NCBI GenBank assembly: GCA_003551495.1
Contig: PUMT01000211.1
Location: 1 to 46,072 of the forward strand
Source: Bacteroidota bacterium
Lineage (GTDB): Bacteria; Bacteroidota; Bacteroidia; Bacteroidales; PUMT01
Length of the DNA: 46,072 bases
Direction: 5' to 3'
Part shown: piece after piece, positions 34,503 to 42,971 of the stretch
Numbering within the stretch: the first letter of the stretch is position 1
Layout of the letters: every line of letters begins with the position of its first letter
Made by a program: the position numbers and the translations under genes
The notes under the pieces: generated by a model
Databases searched by the model: none
Seen by the model: the letters and a program-made list of their open reading frames with translations, nothing else
What the model was told of the DNA's origin: nothing

Positions 34503-34605
34503 TTTTCCCCTTGACTAAATAAGCCTTTTTCAAATAGTATATGCCTTTTTGAGGATATCTCTGTTTTTCAGTTTCAGGAGATTATCATCCCTCATTTTAT
34601 TTAGC

Positions 34606-34613
34606 TAAATTTG
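34606..34613 (+). promoter_or_regulatory. -7 element of uvrA
   Basis: TAAATTTG is a perfect TAnnTTTG. No good -33 TTTG sits at 19 bp. Transcription would begin near 34619, leaving about 95 nt of leader that includes a stable hairpin. Confidence 0.4.
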
Positions 34614-34667
34614 CAAAAATTTTTTGTTTTGGAAATAAAACTGAAAGATCAGTAATTAAACCCAACA

Positions 34668-34685
34668 GGCTTTCGGCAGAAAGCC
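34668..34685 (+). other. hairpin in the uvrA leader
   Basis: GGCTTTC (34668-34674) and GAAAGCC (34679-34685) form a perfect 7-bp stem around GGCA, 29 nt before the uvrA ATG. No T-run follows, so it is more likely a leader structure than a terminator for the upstream transglycosylase. Confidence 0.5.
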
Positions 34686-34714
34686 GGGATTAATTTTAAC
34701 TATACAAAATACGC

Positions 34715-37567
34715 ATGAAACGTGGCAATTCCATAGAAGTGATGGGCGCAAGGGTGCATAACCTGAAAAATATCGATGTTTCCATACCCCGTCATGAACT
34801 GGTAGTAGTCACCGGACTCAGCGGCAGCGGAAAATCATCACTTGCATTTGACACAATATATGCCGAAGGGCAAAGGCGTTATATGGAAACTATGTCTGCT
34901 TACGCCCGGCATTTCCTGGGGAATATTGAGAGGCCTGATGTTGAGAGGATAACCGGACTGAGTCCGGTTATCTCAATTGAACAAAGGACTACAAACCGCA
35001 ATCCCCGTTCCACTGTAGGCACAATAACAGAGATTTACGACTTTCTCCGTCTTATGTTTGCACGTATTGCAGTAGCATACTCTTCTGCCACCGGTGAAAA
35101 AATGGTAAAATATACTCATGACCAGACTGTGAATCTGATACTTGAAAATTTCAGTAACAAAAAAACCTGCATACTGGCACCTGTGGTAAAAGGGAGAAAA
35201 GGTCACTACAAAGAGCTTTTTGTCCAGATACGTAAAAAAGGATTTATTCATGCACGGATAAACGGGAAAATCACCGAATTATCTGCCGGAATGCAGCTTG
35301 ACAGGTACAAAACCCACAACATAGAAATAGTAATAGATAAGCTTATTGTATCTGAAAAAGAAAGGAAAAGGCTTGACAGTTCTGTCGAAACAGCGATGAA
35401 ACAAGGACAGGGGACAATAATGCTGCTTGATATTGAAACTGATGAAATAAAATATTACAGCAGGCATTTAATGTGCCCGACAACAGGAATCTCCTACAAT
35501 GAACCTGCACCACACAGTTTTTCATTTAATTCACCTGAAGGAGCTTGCAGGGATTGTAACGGACTTGGACTGGTTACTGAAGCGGATATTGAAAAAATCA
35601 TACCGGATCCGCGACTTTCTATTAAAAAAGGGGCTATCAAACCTTTGGGACCTTACAGGAATTCTTTGATCTTCTGGCAACTCGAGGCAATAGCTAACCG
35701 GTACGGTTTCAGACTTGATCAGCCACTTGAAGAAATCCCTGATGAAGCCCTTAAAACTATTCTCTATGGCTCCGATGAGGCCTTAAAACTTCAACACACA
35801 CCTCTGGGATCAACTTCCAATTATTTTTTGAGTTTTGACGGGGTACTGAGCTATATACGTGAACAAAACCGGAACGGATTCAACGGCAGGAAAAAAAGGA
35901 ATTCTTCAGATGAATTTGTAAAAAAAACAACATGCAAAAAATGCAAAGGAACACGGCTTAAAGAAGAGTCGCTCTATTTCAGGGTAAACGGAATGAATAT
36001 ATCACAACTGGCTGAAATGGACATTTCAATGCTGCTTGAATGGTTCAAAGGCCTTGAAGGTGCCCTGACTGCAAGACAAAAGAGGATCGGATCTGAAATT
36101 ATTAAGGAGATACTTACAAGACTTGGATTTATGACGGATGTCGGACTGGGATATCTTTCACTGAACCGTCGTGCAGAAAGCCTCTCGGGAGGGGAAAGCC
36201 AGCGCATCCGGCTGGCTACCCAGATAGGGTCACAACTTGTGAATGTGCTCTACATACTGGATGAGCCCAGCATAGGCCTCCATCACCGCGATAACATGCA
36301 GTTGATAGACTCCCTCCGAAAGCTCAGGGATAAAGGGAACTCAATTATTGTAGTTGAGCATGACAGGGACATGATCCTTTCGGCAGACACAGTAATAGAT
36401 ATGGGTCCGGGTGCCGGCGTTAACGGCGGACAGGTGGTGGCACAGGGTAGTCCGGCCGGTTTAATGAAATCCGGCACACTTACATCCGGGTATCTGTCAG
36501 GAAAGTATGAGATTTCAATCCCCCAGAAACGGAGAAATGGAAACGGTAAAAAAATAACAATCAGGGGGGCAAAGGGAAATAACCTTAAAAATATTACCGC
36601 AAGTTTTCCGCTCGGCATATTCATGTGCGTTACAGGAGTTTCCGGAAGCGGTAAATCCAGTCTTGTAAATGAAACGCTTCACCCGGTACTCAGCAGGCGT
36701 CTTTACGGCTCCCTCAAAGAACCTCTCCCTTTCAGCGGTGTTGAAGGAACAGAGAATATTGACAAAGTTATTGAAGTAAACCAGTCTCCTCTCGGACGCA
36801 CACCCCGTTCAAACCCTGCAACATATACCGGTGTCTTTTCAGATATCCGCAAAATTTTTGAACAGACCCCTGAAGCAAAAATAAGAGGTTACAAAGCCGG
36901 AAGATTTTCATTCAATGTTAAGGGAGGTAGATGTGAAACATGCAAGGGAGCTGGTGTTGAAACCATTGAAATGAATTTTCTTCCTGATGTATACGTTACC
37001 TGCAAATCCTGTAACGGTAAACGTTATAACAGGGAAACACTTGAAATAAAATTCAAGGGAAAATCAATAAGTGACGTGCTGGAAATGACTATTAACCAGG
37101 CTGCAGGATTATTTGACAAAATACCCTCACTCAGACAAAAGCTCAGGACGCTTCAAAGGGTGGGGCTGGGCTATATTAAGCTTGGGCAACCTTCAACAAC
37201 ACTTTCAGGGGGAGAATCTCAAAGGGTAAAGTTATCATCAGAACTTGCCAGGCGCGATACCGGGAAAACCCTTTATATTTTTGACGAACCCACAACAGGC
37301 CTTCATTTTGAGGATATAAACATATTGCTTGAAGTATTGAATGATCTGGTAAACAAAGGCAACACCATCATTGTAATTGAACACAACCCGGATGTGATAA
37401 AAATGGCCGACCACATAATTGACATGGGCAGGGAAGGCGGAACGAAAGGCGGGGATATAATAGCTGAAGGTACTCCGGAACAGATTTCTGAAATAAAGTA
37501 CAGCTATACAGGAAAAATGCTCGAAGAAGTTTTAAATTGCCGGAGAATTTCTAATTTAGAGGTATAA
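34715..37567 (+). CDS. uvrA: excinuclease ABC subunit A
   Basis: DNA-damage recognition ATPase of nucleotide excision repair, 950 residues. Two ABC modules: Walker A GLSGSGKSSLAF and GVSGSGKSSLVN, signatures LSGGESQRIRLATQ and LSGGESQRVKLSSEL, and Walker B VLYILDEPSIGLH and TLYIFDEPTTGLH. The C-terminal zinc module CETCKGAGV...VTCKSCNGKRY is intact. The first zinc module is incomplete: Cys 254 is followed by PTT instead of PxC, while Cys 278 and Cys 281 remain. From memory this substitution is usual in Bacteroidota UvrA, so it is not a sign of decay. The LOG gene follows after 25 bp. Confidence 0.97.
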   Translation: MKRGNSIEVMGARVHNLKNIDVSIPRHELVVVTGLSGSGKSSLAFDTIYAEGQRRYMETMSAYARHFLGNIERPDVERITGLSPVISIEQRTTNRNPRSTVGTITEIYDFLRLMFARIAVAYSSATGEKMVKYTHDQTVNLILENFSNKKTCILAPVVKGRKGHYKELFVQIRKKGFIHARINGKITELSAGMQLDRYKTHNIEIVIDKLIVSEKERKRLDSSVETAMKQGQGTIMLLDIETDEIKYYSRHLMCPTTGISYNEPAPHSFSFNSPEGACRDCNGLGLVTEADIEKIIPDPRLSIKKGAIKPLGPYRNSLIFWQLEAIANRYGFRLDQPLEEIPDEALKTILYGSDEALKLQHTPLGSTSNYFLSFDGVLSYIREQNRNGFNGRKKRNSSDEFVKKTTCKKCKGTRLKEESLYFRVNGMNISQLAEMDISMLLEWFKGLEGALTARQKRIGSEIIKEILTRLGFMTDVGLGYLSLNRRAESLSGGESQRIRLATQIGSQLVNVLYILDEPSIGLHHRDNMQLIDSLRKLRDKGNSIIVVEHDRDMILSADTVIDMGPGAGVNGGQVVAQGSPAGLMKSGTLTSGYLSGKYEISIPQKRRNGNGKKITIRGAKGNNLKNITASFPLGIFMCVTGVSGSGKSSLVNETLHPVLSRRLYGSLKEPLPFSGVEGTENIDKVIEVNQSPLGRTPRSNPATYTGVFSDIRKIFEQTPEAKIRGYKAGRFSFNVKGGRCETCKGAGVETIEMNFLPDVYVTCKSCNGKRYNRETLEIKFKGKSISDVLEMTINQAAGLFDKIPSLRQKLRTLQRVGLGYIKLGQPSTTLSGGESQRVKLSSELARRDTGKTLYIFDEPTTGLHFEDINILLEVLNDLVNKGNTIIVIEHNPDVIKMADHIIDMGREGGTKGGDIIAEGTPEQISEIKYSYTGKMLEEVLNCRRISNLEV

Positions 37568-37592
37568 AAATTATCAATAAAATTCACATATT

Positions 37593-38303
37593 ATGAGTTC
37601 AGGAGAAGACAAAATAAAGGAAGCTTTTGTTGAAAAAGACTGGAATGAGATAAAAACATTCGACTCATGGACAATATTCAAGGTAATGTCTGAGTTTGTC
37701 GAAGCATTTGAAAAACTCAGCCGCATCGGGCCTTGTGTTTCCGTTTTTGGCTCCGCAAGAACCAGGCCCGACAATAAATATTTCAAGCTGGCAAAGGAGA
37801 TTGCCTATAAGCTTACGAAGAACGGATACGGCGTCATTACCGGAGGAGGGGCAGGAATAATGGAGGCTGCCAATATGGGGGCAAAAGAAGGAGGAGGAAG
37901 GTCTGTAGGCCTGAACATTGATCTGCCAATGGAACAGGGACCCAACATGTATATAGATACGGATAAGCTAATAAATTTCAATCATTTTTTTGTCAGAAAA
38001 GTGATGTTTGTCAAGTATGCTCAGGGCTTTATCGTTCTTCCCGGTGGCTTTGGAACATTCGACGAACTGTTTGAAGCGATAACACTCATACAGACTGAAA
38101 AGATAGGAAGGTTCCCGATCATACTGGTAGGAAAAGATTTCTGGGACGGCCTTATCAAATGGATAAAAGAGGTTATGCTTGAAAAAGAAGAGAATATTTG
38201 CGAAAAAGACCTTGAGTTGTTCAAACTGGTTGATACAGCCGATGAAGCTATTGAGCAGATAAACGCATTTTATTCAAAATACCTTCTTAGTCCAAATTTC
38301 TGA
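37593..38303 (+). CDS. LOG family protein (TIGR00730-like Rossmann fold)
   Basis: Cytoplasmic protein of 236 residues. VSVFGSARTRPDNKYF is the nucleotide-binding opening, VITGGGAGIMEAANMGAKEGGG the second loop, and PGGFGTFDELFEAITLIQTEKIG the diagnostic PGGxGTxxE motif. LOG proteins hydrolyse cytokinin riboside 5'-monophosphates or related AMP derivatives in plants and bacteria; the bacterial substrate is often unknown. It lies 25 bp after uvrA and is probably cotranscribed. Confidence 0.92.
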   Translation: MSSGEDKIKEAFVEKDWNEIKTFDSWTIFKVMSEFVEAFEKLSRIGPCVSVFGSARTRPDNKYFKLAKEIAYKLTKNGYGVITGGGAGIMEAANMGAKEGGGRSVGLNIDLPMEQGPNMYIDTDKLINFNHFFVRKVMFVKYAQGFIVLPGGFGTFDELFEAITLIQTEKIGRFPIILVGKDFWDGLIKWIKEVMLEKEENICEKDLELFKLVDTADEAIEQINAFYSKYLLSPNF

Positions 38304-38338
38304 TTTTTTTTATATATTGCCTTATCAATTAAAACGGC

Positions 38339-39703
38339 ATGGCTAAATATATCTTAATGCTGGCTGGACTTTTTGCTGCAATACTTGCAGGCGACTTTTC
38401 CGGGCAGGATATGTCCATGCAAATTATAACTCCTCAAAAAACAGAATCGGGAAGCACAATTGAAGTGGAAGTTGAGTTTCACAAAAATGAAGCAGAAGGG
38501 TTTGCACGCTTTCACCAGGAACTGCCCGAAGGAATAAAAGCATCTCCGGTTTATCCCCTTGAAGCAAATTTCACTTTTCAGGACAATGCAATATCTGTAA
38601 TATGGTTGAGACTCCCCGATGCCGAAAAGTTCACTTTACGCTATGAGCTTCACATAGATGAAAGACTGGCAGGTGAACTGGAGCTGGGTGGTACTCTCAG
38701 TTATGTTCACGATAACCGGAGGCATTCAGTTAGTGCGGAGAAATCAAGGGTTTTAATCGATCCTGCTCCATGGGTTGATAAAAGTGAAATTGTAGATGTA
38801 ACTGAATCTTACAAGCTGTCACCCGGTTACATGGCACCTGCAGATAAAACCGGCAGTCTGGCAGCAAGACAAACCCCTTCTTATGACGGAAAAAATTATA
38901 TCGTTAATATTCTTGTATATCCTGCTTCTTCCGCAGGTGGTTTTGCAAAAATTGAGGAGTCATTGCCCTACGGATTCAGTGCAGAAGAAATGGAAAGCAA
39001 AGGGGGACTCTTTTCTTTTGGAGACCGGAAAGTGGAGTTCTACTGGAATACATTGCCTTCTGAAAACTTTTTTATTGTATCCTATAAACTTATTCCCGAA
39101 GAAGAAACAGAAGTTTCGCCCCGAATCAGTGGTTATTATACACATATGGAAAACGGCACACCACGCACACTTGAAATAGCCGAGAAGAACGAGAATATTA
39201 CTGTTTTTTCAGAGGAAGAAAAAAAGAATTTTGTTGCAGGTATTGTACCTTCGGTTAAAGAACCGGAGTATGTTGCAGAACCTGAAGTAACAGCCGTTAA
39301 AGAACCGGAGTATGTTGCAGAACCTGAAGTAACAGCCGTTAAAGAACCTGTATTTACCGAATCTCCCGGTGTAAGGCCGGGTTCTGTAGAACTTCCCAAT
39401 CCCCTTGAAAGGGAACCGGGTGTTTATTACCGTGTACAAATTGCGGCAGGCAGCAAACCTGTGGATACAGAGGACTATTTTGGCCGCCGGAATATTGACA
39501 GGATTGTAACTACTGAGATCCATGAGGGGTGGATCAAGTATTCAGTAGGATCTTATTATGTTTACAGGAATGCGCGTGATTCAAGAAACAGTATCTGGGA
39601 AAACACTCCGATTAAAGATGCATTTGTTACTGCCTATAATGACGGATCTCGTATTACTGTTCAGGAGGCACTGATGATAACAAACCAGCAGTGGTATAAA
39701 TAA
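38339..39703 (+). CDS. exported protein with two tandem beta domains and a SPOR-like C-terminus
   Basis: A 454-residue protein of unknown function. It starts with a hydrophobic signal (residues about 1-22). Two similar beta-sandwich-like units follow: about residues 28-123 and 184-270. Each contains GFA[RK], LP.G, F.F, W..LP, then F...Y.L, which suggests an internal duplication. A tandem repeat (VKEPEYVAEPEVTA twice plus a partial third) forms an acidic hinge at about 306-340. Residues about 361-445 (GVYYRVQIAAGSKP...AFVTAYNDG) look like a SPOR domain, known to bind denuded peptidoglycan glycan. An envelope role is inferred. A barrel/EF-hand gene follows. Confidence 0.6.
   Translation: MAKYILMLAGLFAAILAGDFSGQDMSMQIITPQKTESGSTIEVEVEFHKNEAEGFARFHQELPEGIKASPVYPLEANFTFQDNAISVIWLRLPDAEKFTLRYELHIDERLAGELELGGTLSYVHDNRRHSVSAEKSRVLIDPAPWVDKSEIVDVTESYKLSPGYMAPADKTGSLAARQTPSYDGKNYIVNILVYPASSAGGFAKIEESLPYGFSAEEMESKGGLFSFGDRKVEFYWNTLPSENFFIVSYKLIPEEETEVSPRISGYYTHMENGTPRTLEIAEKNENITVFSEEEKKNFVAGIVPSVKEPEYVAEPEVTAVKEPEYVAEPEVTAVKEPVFTESPGVRPGSVELPNPLEREPGVYYRVQIAAGSKPVDTEDYFGRRNIDRIVTTEIHEGWIKYSVGSYYVYRNARDSRNSIWENTPIKDAFVTAYNDGSRITVQEALMITNQQWYK
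39254..39337 (+). repeat. perfect 42-bp tandem duplication inside the SPOR gene
   Basis: Two identical 42-bp copies (39254-39295 and 39296-39337) encode VKEPEYVAEPEVTA. A third partial copy begins at 39338 with GTTAAAGAACC. In-frame unit length means copy-number change would lengthen or shorten the hinge without a frameshift. Confidence 0.95.
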
Positions 39704-39774
39704 AGGCAGGTATAACATATTTCCCGTTTTTTCGTAAGCTAAATAAAGTTTTTTATAGTTACCCAACTGAAAAA

Positions 39775-41145
39775 ATGAGGCAGATCATTTTATTATTTGC
39801 AGCAGTTTTGTTTTTTGCTTTTTTTACAGTAAAGGGCTTTTCCCAGGAAAAAACAGAGCTGGATGAAATGCTGCGGGAAGAAGTTGAAGTAGAAAACCCT
39901 GTTTATAAGCCTGTTGTGTCATTCGGAATCGGGACATTGAACTTTTTCGGAGATGTTAACGATTATTACAGGAATTATCTGGGCTCACATCCCGGCTACA
40001 GGGTCAATGTGTCAACTTTTATGGACAGCAGGCATTTATACCGCCTCAATTTTTATATGCTAACCGGGAACATTTCCGGGAATGACCGCTCATTCAACAA
40101 TCCTGAAAAAAACCTGAACTTCAAATCAGAGGTCATAAATTTCGGCATAAACCTTGAGTATGGTTTCCGGCATTTCATTTCACCCGGCAGATTCATAACT
40201 CCCTATATTTCCGCCGGTGTTGAATCTTTCCGTTTCAATCCTAAAGCAGACCTGTATGATTCTCATGGGAGGCGTTACAATTACTGGTCAGACGGCACCA
40301 TACGCAATATCCCTGAAGAGGCACCGAATGCAGGCGAAAGTATTATTATCAGCAGAAATTATGTTTATGAAACAGACCTCAGGCAGGCAGACATTTACGG
40401 TTTGGGTGACTATCCCCAGATTGCTTTTGGGATTCCCGTAAGTGCCGGACTTGATTTCAGGGTATCCGACCGGGTTAACATGAGGATCGGGACATCATTC
40501 CATTTCACTTTTACGGACATGCTTGACAATGTTACCCGGGGTGTATCGGGAATAAATGCCAGTAAAAGGAACGACCGTTTCTCATATACATATGTGTCAC
40601 TTCATCTTGACCTGTTTTCAGAACCTGAAACTGTTATAGTAGAAAGGCTTTATGCTGATGTTGTATTTGACTCACTCCTGGTAACCGACTCGGATGGTGA
40701 TGGTGTATTTGACCTGTATGATGAATGTCCGGGAACCCCGCAGGGGGTGGAAGTGGATGAAAGAGGTTGTCCGGTTGACAGCGACGGGGACGGTGTACCT
40801 GATTATCTTGACAAGGAACGCGATACCCCGCCCGGGGCAATGGTTGATGAGTATGGCAGGAAAATAACTCCGGAAAAGTTCGCAGAAGTGCTTTCCGAAA
40901 GGGATAATGCAATACCGCGCGATGAACTTCACCTTGTAACTTCAATGGCCCCTTACAGATTCCCGGGATCTCTGAAAGGAGCAGGAGATGAACTGCCGGA
41001 AAAATTCCGGTTTGTTGACACCGACGGTGACGGGAAAATTTCATTTAAGGAGCTGACACGTGCAATAGAAGATTTTTTCAGCTATGATTCTCCGCTGACT
41101 GTTAATGACATTTACGAACTAATCGACTTTTTCTTTTCCCAGTAA
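39775..41145 (+). CDS. outer-membrane barrel-like protein with TSP3 and EF-hand calcium motifs
   Basis: A 456-residue protein. A signal peptide (residues 1-23) precedes a beta-rich region (about 45-285; YGFRHFISPGRFITPYISAGVE, ISAGLDFRVSDRVNMRIGTSFHF), like an 8-stranded-type barrel. Residues about 304-350 hold two thrombospondin type 3 units (DSDGDGVFDLYDECPGTP and DSDGDGVPDYLD). The C-terminus (about 413-435) is an EF-hand, DTDGDGKISFKELTRAI. TSP3 and EF-hand loops bind Ca2+. No OmpA peptidoglycan-binding domain follows, although TSP3 often links barrels to one. Its placement after the SPOR protein suggests a shared envelope job, by inference. Confidence 0.7.
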   Translation: MRQIILLFAAVLFFAFFTVKGFSQEKTELDEMLREEVEVENPVYKPVVSFGIGTLNFFGDVNDYYRNYLGSHPGYRVNVSTFMDSRHLYRLNFYMLTGNISGNDRSFNNPEKNLNFKSEVINFGINLEYGFRHFISPGRFITPYISAGVESFRFNPKADLYDSHGRRYNYWSDGTIRNIPEEAPNAGESIIISRNYVYETDLRQADIYGLGDYPQIAFGIPVSAGLDFRVSDRVNMRIGTSFHFTFTDMLDNVTRGVSGINASKRNDRFSYTYVSLHLDLFSEPETVIVERLYADVVFDSLLVTDSDGDGVFDLYDECPGTPQGVEVDERGCPVDSDGDGVPDYLDKERDTPPGAMVDEYGRKITPEKFAEVLSERDNAIPRDELHLVTSMAPYRFPGSLKGAGDELPEKFRFVDTDGDGKISFKELTRAIEDFFSYDSPLTVNDIYELIDFFFSQ

Positions 41146-41178
41146 CTGACTACATCACGGAGTGCTTTTCAGGATCAA

Positions 41179-41631
41179 CTAAAATTTTGACAATCTGCTT
41201 ATCTCACGTCCCGCGTCCCGCCTTTTAATATCTTCACGCTTGTCAAACTCTCTTTTACCCCTGGCAAGAGCAAGGTCAAGCTTTGCCAGTCCCCTCTCAT
41301 TAATGAAAAGACGTGTTGCTACAATAGTCATCCCCTTTTCCTCTGATTTCTTTTTAAGTTTTTTCAACTCCCGGCGGGTTAACAGAAGTTTTCTGTCACG
41401 TTTAGGGTCATGGTTGTTATATGTGCCATGAGAATACTCAGCAATATGCATTCCTTTTACAAATAGCTCATCTCCCTGAAAGTAACAGTAGCTGTCAGTC
41501 AAACTTGCTTTTCCCAGACGAATTGATTTTATTTCGGTGCCTGTTAACTGAATACCTGCAATAAACTTTTCAAGAAACTGAAAATTGAAGGAGGCTTTTT
41601 TATTTTTTATGTTTACAGTATTCTTTTGCAT
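41179..41631 (-). CDS. smpB: SsrA-binding protein SmpB
   Basis: Partner of tmRNA in ribosome rescue, 150 residues from the chosen ATG 41631 ([23 protein letters not shown]), which is the conserved start; the upstream frame to 41688 has no family support. [72 protein letters not shown] and the basic tail [14 protein letters not shown] are diagnostic. The ssrA gene was not found in the window. Its promoter region carries a perfect 14-bp palindrome. Confidence 0.97.
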   Translation of the reverse strand: MQKNTVNIKNKKASFNFQFLEKFIAGIQLTGTEIKSIRLGKASLTDSYCYFQGDELFVKGMHIAEYSHGTYNNHDPKRDRKLLLTRRELKKLKKKSEEKGMTIVATRLFINERGLAKLDLALARGKREFDKREDIKRRDAGREISRLSKF

Positions 41632-41675
41632 AAGGACGAAAATTAACTGAAAACCTGAACCGGCAAAACCGACAG

Positions 41676-41683
41676 CAAAATTA
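41676..41683 (-). promoter_or_regulatory. -7 element of smpB
   Basis: On the minus strand the site reads TAATTTTG, a perfect TAnnTTTG. The -33 region falls in the TTTATGCGCATAAA palindrome at 41694-41707. Start of transcription is near 41669, with about 38 nt of leader. Confidence 0.45.
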
Positions 41684-41693
41684 AGCAATTTAA

Positions 41694-41707
41694 TTTATGC
41701 GCATAAA
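41694..41707. promoter_or_regulatory. 14-bp perfect palindrome at the smpB -33 region
   Basis: TTTATGC/GCATAAA is an exact palindrome without spacer. It touches the A-run of the TlpA terminator and covers the expected -33 position of smpB. It could be an operator or part of the terminator's tail. Confidence 0.4.
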
Positions 41708-41735
41708 AAAAGCCCGTAATACGGGCTGTTTTTTT
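41704..41735 (-). terminator. terminator of the DUF4369-TlpA gene
   Basis: AGCCCGT (41711-41717) and ACGGGCT (41721-41727) form a 7-bp stem with loop AAT. A- and T-runs flank it on both sides. In the minus direction the T-run follows the stem at once, so it ends transcription of the leftward TlpA gene. Confidence 0.85.
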
Positions 41736-41752
41736 ATAAAAAGAGGAGGAAA

Positions 41753-42850
41753 TTACCTCAGCAATTCATTAAGCTTTTCACGAAGTGCATCGGGCCTGAG
41801 GCCTTTTTCAACTATTTTCCCTTCCGGATCAATGAGAACACTGTATGGAATTGACCTTACACCATATATTGATGCAGCCTCACTATTCCATGCCTGAAGG
41901 TCTGATATATGATGCCACTCGAGATTGTCCTCTTCAATGTATTTAACCCATTCATCATAAGAACGGTCAAGCGACACACTTACTATATCAAAGCCGTAAT
42001 CCCTGAAGTCATGATAAACATCAACCTTGGCGGGATTTATACTTCGGCACGGACCGCACCATGAAGCAGTAAAATCAAGCAGCAGGTATCCATCTCCGGT
42101 AAAGGAAGAAAGTGAACGGGAGTTACCATCAGGATCTTCCATTGTGAAGTCAACAAACTGTTGTCCAACATCAACTCTCAGGAGTCTTTCGAGCTCATCT
42201 TTCATTGCTTTTGCGAAAGGTGATCTTTCAACCCTGGAATCAAGAGATGACAGAATCCTGTTTTTCTCATCTGTTTCAAGAGACCTCCAGAGTTGACTGT
42301 ATAAAATGAAAGGGGAAACAAATGAAGAGGGATTGCCGGCAATGAAGTCCTTTACAAATTCTTCCTTCTCTTCATGCAAAGGACGGTAATCATTTTCCAT
42401 CATACTGGTGAACGCCTCCTCATCACCTTCCGCCCTCAACTCTGTAAGCTCAGACAGAATATCTGACAATCTTTCATTATATCCTGCCTCTTTCACGGAA
42501 AATTCCATATACTTGTCGTGCACTGACGAACCTGTAACTTCACCGTTTTCCATATCACCAGCATCTGCTTTGATTGTAACTGTGGAATTCTCAAGAAAGA
42601 AACGCAACCTCCCTTCTGCATTCTCCGCTTCAATCATGTACAGTCCGGGATACTCCACACTGCCGGTAAAAGTGAACGCCCCGTTAGTTAAGGTAACTGA
42701 GTCAACCTTTACCATTTCGCGGGTTTCGGCTTTGAGAAGGTAAACCTTACCTTCTTCAATGCCCTGGATCTCTCCTGTTATTCTGTAACCTTCCTGTTTA
42801 CAGGAAGCCAATGCCAGAATCAGGACGAGTGAAAAAAGTGTTTTTTTCAT
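41753..42850 (-). CDS. TlpA-like disulfide reductase lipoprotein with DUF4369 domain (intact CXXC)
   Basis: Exported lipoprotein of 365 residues: signal MKKTLFSLVLILALASC, lipidated Cys 17. Residues about 20-115 are a DUF4369-like beta domain (YRITGEIQGIEEGKVYLLKAE). A helical spacer follows, then a thioredoxin/TlpA domain (about 228-365) with ASWCGPC (Cys 265, Cys 268) and the cis-proline loop SIPYSVLIDPEG. It should act as a periplasm-facing disulfide oxidoreductase. The substrate is unknown. It is the downstream member of a tandem pair, 121 bp from its paralogue. Confidence 0.92.
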   Translation of the reverse strand: MKKTLFSLVLILALASCKQEGYRITGEIQGIEEGKVYLLKAETREMVKVDSVTLTNGAFTFTGSVEYPGLYMIEAENAEGRLRFFLENSTVTIKADAGDMENGEVTGSSVHDKYMEFSVKEAGYNERLSDILSELTELRAEGDEEAFTSMMENDYRPLHEEKEEFVKDFIAGNPSSFVSPFILYSQLWRSLETDEKNRILSSLDSRVERSPFAKAMKDELERLLRVDVGQQFVDFTMEDPDGNSRSLSSFTGDGYLLLDFTASWCGPCRSINPAKVDVYHDFRDYGFDIVSVSLDRSYDEWVKYIEEDNLEWHHISDLQAWNSEAASIYGVRSIPYSVLIDPEGKIVEKGLRPDALREKLNELLR

Positions 42851-42971
42851 TTTTTATTACTTTTTCAGTTTTATAAATGTAAATATATATATACTTTTAA
42901 TTTAACGAAACAGTGATTCAATTCATTGCAAAAAATTTTCAGCATCAGAAGCCTGAATATCTGAAACAATA

